Origin: Dipteris shenzhenensis
Taxonomy: Eukaryota > Polypodiophyta > Polypodiopsida > Gleicheniales
DNA: 64,000 nucleotides
NCBI GenBank assembly: GCA_047967505.1
Contig: CM106541.1
Direction: 5' to 3' (one strand)
Position 1 is the first letter of the stretch, and each line of letters opens with the position of its first letter. Positions 53,498 through 62,600 of this stretch are shown in pieces. The notes beneath the pieces were generated by a model. It saw only the letters and a program-made list of their open reading frames with translations, did not search any database and was not told the origin of the DNA. The translations under genes were made by a program, and so were the position numbers.

Positions 53498-55651
53498 ATG
53501 GTAGCCTCCGTCAGCTGGATTTTCCTCTTTACCATCGTGCTGTTTCAAGCCTGCGTAACAGTTTGCTTCCTGCAATGCCCAGACTGCGGCAATATGCCCG
53601 TTCCATACCCCCTTAGCACAGAGCAAGGTTGTGGGCACCCAAATTATCCCGTCGCATGCAATTCCAGCACCCAGCAGCTCGAATTTAGAACACTGTATTT
53701 CTCTTACCCGATTCTTAGCGTAAACTGGACCGACAGGACCCTGATACTTGGTGCTGGCGCTCATTTGGGATCCTCCTGTCATTCCAAGGATTCATTGAGC
53801 GCTTTGAATATCACCTTGAATAAAAGCCGGCCCTTTACCTTCACGAGCCGCAATTCCCTGGCGTATTTCAATTGTTCCAGGATTATGCTAACATTTCCTG
53901 GTATGCAGTGCAATGATAGCCGCTTTTGTAGCAAGCTTCTGGATTCCACCGCAAGTGTTTGCAATAATACAATCTGCTGCTACTTCGATGTGTTTACTGC
54001 TGGACCAAACTTTCGGACCGTTATGCCAATTGGTGGACTGTCGACGGCATACATTAGCGTAGTGGACCTAAATGTGGATGCGCCTTTGGAAGATTGGACA
54101 ATGGGCTTGCAGGTTGCTTGGGACATTCCAACCTCGGAACCGCCTTGCGTGACTGGGCAAATGGAGTGTGGACCGAATTCTACTTGTCGGAAGGATCGAC
54201 TCAGTAGCAGACCATTGTGCCGATGCAATCCGGGATACTTTCCTGACTATGCTTCTGGGATCTGCTTCAAAGGTGATCAGATTTGAACGGTCATGTCTTG
54301 GGCTTCTTAGTCGAATGGGCTCCGCAAGCAATTCGCTTGAATACGTCGGGAAATCGTCTGAGAATTGTGGCTTTTTTGGAAACTGCAGTTCCCTACTGTG
54401 TTTGGAAGGAAAATACGCTCGCCAGCTGCCACAAAACGGCCTATGCCGCAGGTAAGTAATCGATCACTCAGTCACTTGTTAATTTGGACTTTGGAAACGA
54501 ATAAGTATTTTTGTTGTTGTCTTTTGGCTTATGATTAAACAGGGGTAGTTTTGGGAACGATGGGCTTGCTGCTGACGGTCGTCGCCGCTGTGCTACTTTT
54601 AAAAAGACTGCTCGCCAAGAAGAGGGCACGTTCAAAGCTGGCGAGGGAGAGGGAGCTGATCTTGTATGCAAACTCTGGCGGAAGGTGCGCCAGGCTGTTT
54701 AGCAGAGAGGAGATAAAGAGGGCAACAGACGGGTACGCCAGGAACAGAGTGCTGGGCTGCGGCGGCTTCGGGGAGGTGTTCAAAGGGACATTGGAGGACG
54801 GGACGGCAGTAGCGATCAAGATGGCTAAGATAGGCAACCCCAAGGGGACGGAGCAAGTGCTAAACGAGGTGAAGGTACTGGCACAGCTGAATCATAGGAA
54901 CGTAGTGAGGCTATTGGGGTGCTGTGTGGAGACGGAGCAGCCAGTGATGGTGTACGAGTTCGTGAAGAACGGCAGTTTGCAAGATCATTTGGGGAAGAAG
55001 GTTGGGCAGGGGATGAGGAAATTGGGGTGGAGGGAGAGGGTGGAGATAGCGACACAAGCAGCGAGGGGGTTGGAGTATCTACACGAGCAAGCGAGTCCGG
55101 GGGTGTATCACAGGGATGTGAAGGCGAGCAACATACTGTTGGATGAGGAGATGAATGCGAAGCTGTGCGATTTTGGGCTGTCGAGGCTAGCGAAGGAGGA
55201 CGAAAGTCATGTATCGACGCATGTGGACGGGACGATGGGGTACTTGGATCCGGAATACTACAGGACCTTCAGGTTGACAGAAAAGAGCGATGTGTACAGT
55301 TTTGGGGTGGTGCTTCTGCAGCTGGCGACGTCGTTGGATGCGTTCGATTGGGAAAGGGAGGACATCAATCTTGCTGCGTTTGCGAAGAAGAAGGTGGAGG
55401 AAGGTCGCTTGGAGGAGCTGTTGGATATGGAGATGCTTCAAGCCTCCTCCTCCAGCTTAATCTCGTCGTGCATGGACTCCATGCAAGCTCTGGTAGCTCT
55501 CGCCCTCGACTGCGTGCATGATAAGCCACTTCGTCGCCCTTCCATGAACCTCGTCCTCCGTCGCCTCCTTTCGCTGATCGCTGCAAGCGAGCGGCAGATA
55601 GCCAGCCAGCCAGCCAGCCAGCGCGCTCTTGCCATCAAGCTAGCTAGGTAG
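53498..55651 (+). CDS. WAK-like receptor kinase, three exons
   Basis: Proposed exons are 53498-54272, 54389-54451 and 54543-55651, giving 648 residues. The ATG at 53498 opens a hydrophobic signal peptide (about residues 1-28). A Cys-rich GUB_WAK pectin-binding type domain follows (C-P-D-C-G-N-M-P-V-P-Y-P-L near residue 28), with several N-x-S/T sites, then an EGF-like segment (about 215-258). Exon 3 begins in the membrane helix (about 281-299) and carries a complete kinase: G-C-G-G-F-G loop (351-356), V-A-I-K (Lys 372), H-R-D-V-K-A-S-N (469-476), D-F-G (489-491) and D-P-E. It is therefore an RD-type, probably active Ser/Thr kinase. The family senses cell-wall pectin fragments at the plasma membrane. 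It is GC-rich, intact and unlike its transposon neighbours. Confidence 0.9.
54273..54388 (+). other. intron 1 of the kinase gene
   Basis: Donor AAAG|GTGATC and acceptor AACTGCAG|TTCC, both phase 1. Without removing it, the frame stops at TGA 54284. With it, the EGF part reads on into a 21-codon exon. Confidence 0.7.
54452..54542 (+). other. intron 2 of the kinase gene
   Basis: Donor GCAG|GTAAGT is a near-perfect consensus. The acceptor GATTAAACAG|GGG follows a T-rich stretch. Phase 1 on both sides joins ...T-A-Y-A-A to G-V-V-L-G-T, leading into the membrane helix. Confidence 0.88.
55600..55624 (+). repeat. CAGC microsatellite in the kinase C-terminus
   Basis: About five tandem AGCC units encode a Ser/Gln/Pro/Ala tail (Q-P-A-S-Q). 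Copy-number changes here would shift the frame of only the last codons. Confidence 0.8.
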
Positions 55652-56203
55652 CCTCCCTCGGCAATTGATAGACGTTCATCGCCTGCCGCTGGTTTTCTCC
55701 GAAGAGAGCTCTTGAGAGGAACCGAAACAAGGCCGGCTAAGCTGATGTTCTGTTCTCAATGCTTATACCCATTGACGGCGTTGTTAGCCATTTAGCCATG
55801 ACTGTCGCAAATCCCGCACAGTCGTCGAGGACCATAAGTAAAATAGAACGGTAGCTCACGAGTCACTTCCGAAGAAAAATCTACAATCGGATTCATGGGG
55901 TTCGACTGTCCATGATACGTGAGAAAACCTCGTATAATATCATTATTACAGTATCTTAAATCTCCACATGGCAGCCACACGTTCATTCATCTCTCCTTGC
56001 ACTTTGCACGCAGCTTGCAATTTCTTAGTTTTTCTAAAACCTTAAAGGTCAAGTTCTTGAGAAAGACGGATAAGTGTTTTTGGCCTGCCACATGTCACTG
56101 GGAAGTCTAATCGATGGCAGCCCACCTTGGAAAAGCGAAAGTCATTTCGAATCAATTTTTTGTCCTTGTCTTGAATTTCCACGCAACTTCTAGTTGTTGT
56201 TTA
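55652..56203. other. 3' flank of the kinase gene
   Basis: Presumably the 3' untranslated region and spacer. No coding motif and no clear polyadenylation signal can be defended. It ends where the Helitron 3' terminus begins. Confidence 0.5.
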
Positions 56204-56253
56204 CGAGTAACCTGACCCGTCTACGATGGGCTAGTGACCCGCTCCGTCGGGTC
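56204..56253 (-). other. Helitron 3' terminus, outer copy
   Basis: On the element strand it ends ...GGTTACTCG followed by T. Two hairpins lie within: CCCGTC-TAC-GATGGG (56216-56230, one mismatch) and GACCCG-CTCCGT-CGGGTC (56236-56253, perfect). Helitrons normally end CTRR before a T; here the last four bases are CTCG, so the end is unusual or the boundary is off by a few bases. Confidence 0.65.
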
Positions 56254-56339
56254 TCAAGATGCTAAAATGTCTGAAACCAGCAACATATTCTAACCAAAAA
56301 AAAAGTCTATGACATAGTACTTCAAAATATTACATCCGA

Positions 56340-56760
56340 AAGTAAAACCAGAGAACTCATTGATATGTCCAAATACACATCCCCATACAATGTCATAACT
56401 AAACATACAAAATCTACAATAGACACACAAACATCCCTAAAGGGAAAAGTCTGCGGCCATGTACTATAGGGAAAAGCTTGCATCAACCATGTACTTCACA
56501 TCCACCATGTCCAAAAAAAATAATTCTGTATGACAGAGTAGTTCAAAATATCACATCCAAAAGTGTAGACAGATGTCTGAACATGCAATAGCTACATCAA
56601 AGAACTGATTGATATATCCAAATACACAGCCGCAAATAAAGTCATAACTGAACATACAAAATCTACAATAGACACACAAACATCCCTAAGGGAAAAGTCT
56701 ATGGCCATGTACTGCACGGAAAAGCTTGCGACGGCCATTCACTCCACGTCCACCATGTCC
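56340..56760 (-). repeat. block 1: paired about 247-bp repeats
   Basis: TCCAAATACACA, CATACAAAATCTACAATAGA and GGGAAAAGTCTRYGGCCATG recur with a spacing of about 247 bp. The same pair recurs in block 2 (from 57104) and block 3 (from 58232). Confidence 0.82.
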
Positions 56761-56853
56761 ACCGCGTCCACCACAGCTACGAACATACAAACGAAGTACC
56801 AGCATCACATAGAAAGATAATTGAGGAACTATAATTATTGAGCCATAAAACTT

Positions 56854-57103
56854 TTATACATGTATGTTGGTAAAACCCAACTCATTCTTTAGAGTACTTC
56901 TCAGACGCAAAGGGCTGTCAACAATGCTCACATAGGTGTACGTGTAGTCCCCATTTTGCCCTCGATAGAAAAAATCGTGTCTCCTCGTGTCGAATGGGAG
57001 TTTAAGGTTGGTCGTAATGAATGTTATCCTTCGAATAAACGTTCTATCACCAGCATTGGTACTAGTAATGATTTCAGCTTCTAACACTTTCGTGTGAAAC
57101 TCT
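56854..57103 (-). pseudogene. block 1: helicase fragment joined to unknown gene fragment
   Basis: The minus frame 57123-56854 starts with a piece of the Pif1-type helicase (K-E-F-H-T-K-V-L-E-A-E-I-I-T) that matches 60030-59913. It then switches at about 56979 to the unknown gene (F-Y-R-G-Q-N-G-D-Y-T-Y-T). It is a deletion derivative of the main Helitron. Confidence 0.8.
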
Positions 57104-57932
57104 TTCCAAATACATATCCGCAAACAAAGTCATAACTGAACATACAAAATCTACAATAGACACACAAACATCCCTCAAGGGAAAAGTCTGCGGCCATGTA
57201 CTATAGGGAAAAAGCCTGCGCCGACCATGTACTCCACATCTGCCATGTCCAAAAAAAAATTTCTCTATGACAGAATACTTCAAAAATATCACATCCAAAA
57301 GTGCAATCACATGTCTGAACATGCAATAGCTACATCAAACAACTGATTGATATATATCCAAATACACAGCCGCAAATAAAGTCATAACTGAACATACAAA
57401 ATCTACAACAAACACACAAACATCCCTAAGGGAAAAGTCTGCGGCCATGTACTGTAGGGAAAAGCCTGCGACATTCGCCACATCCACCATGGCTATGAAA
57501 ATACAACGGGGTACCAACAATTGTATCTAGGCCAGCATCACACAGAAAGATAATTTGGGAACTATAATTATTGAGCCGGCAATCTAGAACAGTGTAATAT
57601 CCCAAATGGACTCGTCCATCCAAACGATTATGGGCGTGGAGTTTCATTAGAAACCTTGAATCACGAACAATCCTAAAAGACAAACAATACCATGTTTTCT
57701 CACTCACATATAATCGAAAAAAAACCTTTTGTTTTAACAAAAAAATAAAGCAACAAACAATGTACATGATTCTTACCCAAGGTAGCTCTCGAGCTCAAGC
57801 AAATCCAACAACAATTGCATGCTCTCCAGAGATCCCCAGCCCACAGGATCTGCAATTTTCTAAAAGTGAGTGACTATACCATTAAACATGTCAACATAAA
57901 ACATGGTTGTCAAGCAACTATGTACCGTGCAC
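57104..57932 (-). pseudogene. block 2: unknown gene fragment and repeats
   Basis: Carries a copy of exon b (about 57780-57858) and part of exon c (R-D-S-R-F-L-M-K-L-H-A-H-N) of the unknown gene, then its Gly/Arg-rich tail and two 250-bp repeats. It lacks a terminal hairpin because it is cut at 57104, where block 1 begins. Confidence 0.72.
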
Positions 57933-58072
57933 CTGCGCTCCTGTCATCTCCTCATGTCGAATGGAAGTTTAAGGTTGGTCGGAATGAATGTTATCCTTCG
58001 AATAAACATTGTATCACTAGCATTGGTACCAATAATGATTTCAACTTCTAATACTCTCGTGTGAAACTCTTT
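57933..58072 (-). pseudogene. block 2: helicase fragment
   Basis: About 130 bp matching the helicase coding at 59913-60040. Its end GTGTGAAACTCTTT (+ strand) touches the hairpin terminus at 58073 exactly. The same end point occurs in block 1. Confidence 0.82.
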
Positions 58073-58122
58073 CGAGTAACCTGACCCGTCTACGACGGGC
58101 TAACGACCCGCTCTGCTGGGTC
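58073..58122 (-). other. Helitron 3' terminus, inner copy
   Basis: CGAGTAACCTGACCCGTCTACG is shared with 56204. Hairpins: CCCGTC-TAC-GACGGG (58085-58099, perfect) and a GACCC/GGGTC stem (58105-58122). It ends GGTTACTCG on the element strand and is followed directly by a helicase fragment. Confidence 0.72.
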
Positions 58123-58159
58123 TTAAGATGCTAAAATGTCTGAATCCAGCAACATATTC

Positions 58160-58650
58160 TAACCAAAAAAAATATCTATGACATAGTACTTCAAAATATT
58201 ACATCCAAAAGTGAAACCAGAGAACTCATTGATATGTCCAAATACACATCTGCATATAAAAATCATAACTGAACATACAAAATGTACAGTAGACACACAA
58301 ACATCCCTAAAGGGAAAAGTCTGCGGCCATGCACTATAGGGAAAAGCCTGTGCCGGCCATGTACTCCACATCCGCCACGTCCAAAATAAACTTCTCTATG
58401 ACATAGTACTTCAAAAAATATCACATCCAAAAGTGCAGTCACATGTCTGAACATGCAATAGCTACATCAAAGAAGTGATTGATATATCCAAATACACAAC
58501 CGCAAAATAAAGTCATAACTGAACATACAAAATCTACAATACACACACAAACATCCCTAAGGGAAAAGTCTACGGCCATGTACTGCAGGGAAAAGCCTGC
58601 GACGGCCACTCATTGTACGTCCACCACGTCCGCCTCGTCCACCGCGGCTA
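58160..58650 (-). repeat. block 3: paired about 250-bp repeats
   Basis: Third occurrence of the repeat pair, in the 3' region of the main Helitron (TCCAAATACACA at about 58232 and 58482). Confidence 0.82.
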
Positions 58651-59331
58651 TGAACATACAACGGAGTACCAACAATCGTATTTGGACCAGCATCACATAG
58701 AAAGATAATTTAGGAACTATAATTATTGAGCCATAAAAGTTTTATATATGTATGTTGGTAAAACCCAACTCATTCTTTAGAGTACTTACTCAGACGCAAA
58801 GGGCTATCAACAACGCTGAGAAAGGTATACGTGTAGTCCCCATTTTGCCCTCGATAGAAAATTCGTGTCCGCACACATTCATAGTATCCTAGCCAGCGAA
58901 CAGTGATGGTCTGTGGTCCATCACCCCTATAAAGCCGACAAGCCAGGACAGCGTAATATCCCAAATGGACTCGTCCATCCAAAGGATTGTGGACGTGGAG
59001 ATTCATTAGAAACCTTGAATCAGGAATACTCCTAAAAGACAAACAATAGCATGTTTTCCCACTCAAATATAATCCAAAAAAACTTTTGTTTTCACAAAAA
59101 TAAAGCATTAAACAATGTACACAGTTCTTACCCAAGGTAGCTCTCCAGCTCAAGCAAATCCAACAACAGTTGCGCGCTCTCCAGAGATCCCCAGCCCGCA
59201 GGATCTACAATTTTCTAAAAAGTGAGTGACTATACTATTAAATGTGTCAACATAAAGCCTGGTTGTCAAGCAACTATGTACCTTGCACCTGTGCTCTTGT
59301 TTCGGTGACAAACATGAATTGCCTAGACATC
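58650..59331 (-). pseudogene. unknown spliced gene carried in the Helitron 3' region
   Basis: On the minus strand, three exons with proper splice borders can be drawn. Exon a is 59331-59282 (ends GCAAG|GTACAT). Exon b is 59214-59132 (CTTTTTAG|AAAA to CTTGG|GTAAGA). Exon c is 59031-58790 (TGTCTTTTAG|GAGT to TGA|GTAAGT). Phases agree across a-b-c. The joined frame has no stop and reads, in exon b, I-V-D-P-A-G-W-G-S-L and, in exon c, L-D-G-R-V-H-L-G-Y-Y-A-V-L. A Gly/Arg-rich tail may follow from 58716. I do not recognise it, and it does not look like the RPA genes some plant Helitrons carry. It may be a captured host gene fragment or a second Helitron gene. Confidence 0.6.
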
Positions 59332-59647
59332 CTATCACATTGCAAAAAAAGAATGAACGTGTCAATCTACATATACTGAAAAAAAACAATAGGCTTTGAA
59401 GAGAAAATAGCCTCTAGTGTATTACAAACCCATAACTCAAATGAAAAATGAAATCCAAACATTATCAAGGACAAAGTCATGAAATATTACATCTCACTCT
59501 ATCTTTGTATAAATAGCCAACATTCCCAAAGACCTATGATAGTTGGAATATTGAAAGAACTTAAAAAAAGCTATACAAAGATTACTGAAATGAAGATTTT
59601 CCACCCAAGAAAGTCTGAGGAGGGCTTGAAAGAGCAATGTCATACTC

Positions 59648-62600
59648 CTAGGCTCTTGCTGTTGCCAATTGCAAAACTTCCTTGTACACAACATTTGTGG
59701 TAGAAGTATTATCCATCTCCTCACCCCTGGCATCAGACGCACCCTGCAAAATGAAAACCTTAACAGCGTTTGATGCTCGGATACGTGAAAATGCCACATA
59801 TAATTGGCCATGACTAAATACCGGTGTCGCCAAGTACAGTCCCAAAACTGACAATGTTTGACCCTGTGACTTATTGATTGTCATGCCAAATGCCAATCGG
59901 ATAGGAAATTGCCGTCTCCTCATGTCGAATGGAAGTTTAAGGTTGGTCGGAATGAATGTTATCCTTGGAATAAACGTTCTATCACCAGCATTGTTACTAG
60001 TAATGATTTCAGCTTCTAACACTTTTGTGTGAAACTCTTTGCATATCAACCGTGTCCCATTGCACAAACCCTGGCGAGGATTCAAATTACGCAACAAAAT
60101 TATAGGAGCATTCCTTTTCAAAACCAACCGATGCGGGGGATATCCACCACCAAGATCAAGACTGTTCAAATACTCGACTGCAAACAAAAAGGAATCTCCC
60201 CCTAAGTTGTCCACTGAGTCTACACTTAGGTACTCCCTTTCCTCACCGGGCATTGCATTCAATGCCGTAGCATTAATTGCATCAACCTCGGTGTTTTGAG
60301 GTGCAAGAATAGCACACTCTCGAAAGTATGTTGCACAGTCCAAAACAGTTGCAAGCCCTCGATATACCCATCCAATGAGGCCTTCCATGGACTTTGTCTC
60401 TAAAAGCATATGCGATGGAATCACAACAGTATCTTCTTTTGTACATCTATTTATCCCATTGCCAATGTCCAGAACCCATTGCATGAACTCTCGCTCAGCA
60501 CAATTATCACCATTCTGAAGGACCCGCATATTTTGCGTCAACTTCAATATTGTAGTGTGACCCCAAATCCTTGAGTGGCATAAGGTAGCATTGATAATGT
60601 CCTCTCGTCCTGCCTTTGGAAGAACTGGCAAGACTTGCCTAAAATCCCCCCCCAACAATACCACCTTCCCACCAAAAAGTTGCTCATTGGACATGATATC
60701 TCGTAAAGTTCTGTCTAGTGCCTCGAAAGCAAACCGGTGAGTCATGGGTGCCTCATCCCATATTATTAGCCTAGCCATCTTCAAAACATCTGCAAGTTGA
60801 CTATTAACCTTAATATTGCAACTGCTAGTACCATCCAGCTCCAACGGTATCTTGAATCGTGAGTGTGCCGTGCATCCATTGGCTAGTAGCAATGCAGCAA
60901 TCCCAGAAGATGCACATGCCAAAGCGATGAGCCCCTCCCCACGCAATCGAGAGAGCAAGCAATTGTAGAGAAAGGTCTTTCCAGACCCTCCTATACCATC
61001 GAGAAAAAAGACCTCACCACCATCTCCATAGACGCTTGCCAAAATCTGATTGAATGCAGCACGTTGACAGTGATTCAAGGACATTTCCATTTGCTGGGCA
61101 GTCTGTGCTTCTTTCACACAATCAAACATTCTTTCTTCTTGCAATAAGCCATTTCCAGCTTCTAACAAAGATGTTCTATCTACAACCGGCATTCCGTCAA
61201 ACTCAGCCAACCTTCGCCCATGTTGTTGAAGAATGTGCTCCAAGTGCAATACAGCCTTCTTTATTGCTAGTTCACGATGACCAATTAAATTCCCCATACT
61301 TGATTCCAATATATTAAAAAAATCATCCGAAAGCTCAAGGGAAAATTTTTCCCACAAAAGTCGAGGAGACGTTGGCTCACAAAAAACCAATATTGTCACA
61401 AATAGGTGTCTCAGTTGTGCACTATTTTGATAAAACACAGCCTCTTGCATACACACAAACCATTCATCATCACTCTCCAACAATCCCCGTGCTATGCATG
61501 CTGCCTTGAAAGTAGGGTACACTTGGCGAGCACTTGGCTGTCAAAAGTACGTAGGTCATCAAAGGACTTGCATCCCGTGCACACATTAAGAAGCATACGC
61601 ATGAAGTAGAGCTCACCAGCTGAGGGAGAAATATTGTACATCCGACCTATGGTATTCCCCTTTTGTCTTCTAGTCCACCGCTTATTGGTTTTGTTCCAAA
61701 CCAACTTCTCTGGCAAGTCACCATACAACAAGTTGCTTGCGTCAGATTGCAACTGATTATAAGTGAACCATTCTGTGAGGGTGGTCTTTTGATTTTGTTC
61801 CCTGCCTACAACATTTTGCAAATCATCATCATCTCTAAAGATGACATTATTGCGCATTGGAAGATGAACCTGCAATCTTTGCACATCGGGTTTTTCATCG
61901 TGCGTGGCATACTCATAAATCCGCCAACATGCTTCTGATGCTGACACGTAACGTGCATCTAAGTAACTACTAATCTCATCAATGCCAACATCAACTATGT
62001 TGTGCAAATGCCCTTGCTCTCCTGCATTATTTGCCTACATCTTGATAATGGCTCTATCATGACCTTTGTACACATATTTATACAAATACTTAACTGCAGT
62101 GATTGTGGAGCATATTTCAACATTTATATGTGCCTTGTACTTCACGGAGAGGAAAGGATTAAATGGCACAATCCAACGATTATCAATCACACCCCCTTTC
62201 ACTTGTATCTTTCTACCATCATCACGATGCATGTAAACTGGATAGCCATCATTGCCAACAGTAGTCATCTATGAGAATCCACGTGGATAATGACGAATGC
62301 ATTTTCCATCAACCATGCAAGCTGCAGATGGATTTAGTGCACCACACGGACCATGGACATTACACTGCACAATAATATCATGCAACTCTGGGAACATAGC
62401 CTTATCTGGCAACTCCGCACACACTAATCGGTCATAGTGACCGATCTCTACGGGTTTGAAACCACTTTCTAATATCAACAATATGTGTGAGTGTGGTAGA
62501 CCTCTCTTTTGAAACTCTATGACACTCACATATCCAGCCACCTTCCCAAACAAATTATGTTTTGTAATTGACTGCATCATGTCCTTATGCTTTTGAAAAA

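Noticed and set aside
53411-53782. Minus-strand open frame opposite the kinase exon 1
   Set aside because: It is the shadow of a strong coding frame and has no motif of its own.
54168-54455. Alternative + strand frame bridging the end of kinase exon 1
   Set aside because: It is out of phase with both the EGF part and the kinase exon; the two-intron model joins all parts in phase.
58600-58716. A fourth exon giving the Gly/Arg-rich C-terminus of the Helitron-borne gene
   Set aside because: The acceptor at 58716 and the phase of exon c lead into a different frame from the Gly/Arg-rich one, and the three blocks disagree. I mention it only as possible.
58650-59331. RPA-type second gene of plant Helitrons
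   Set aside because: No OB-fold or zinc motif typical of RPA could be seen in the joined exons.
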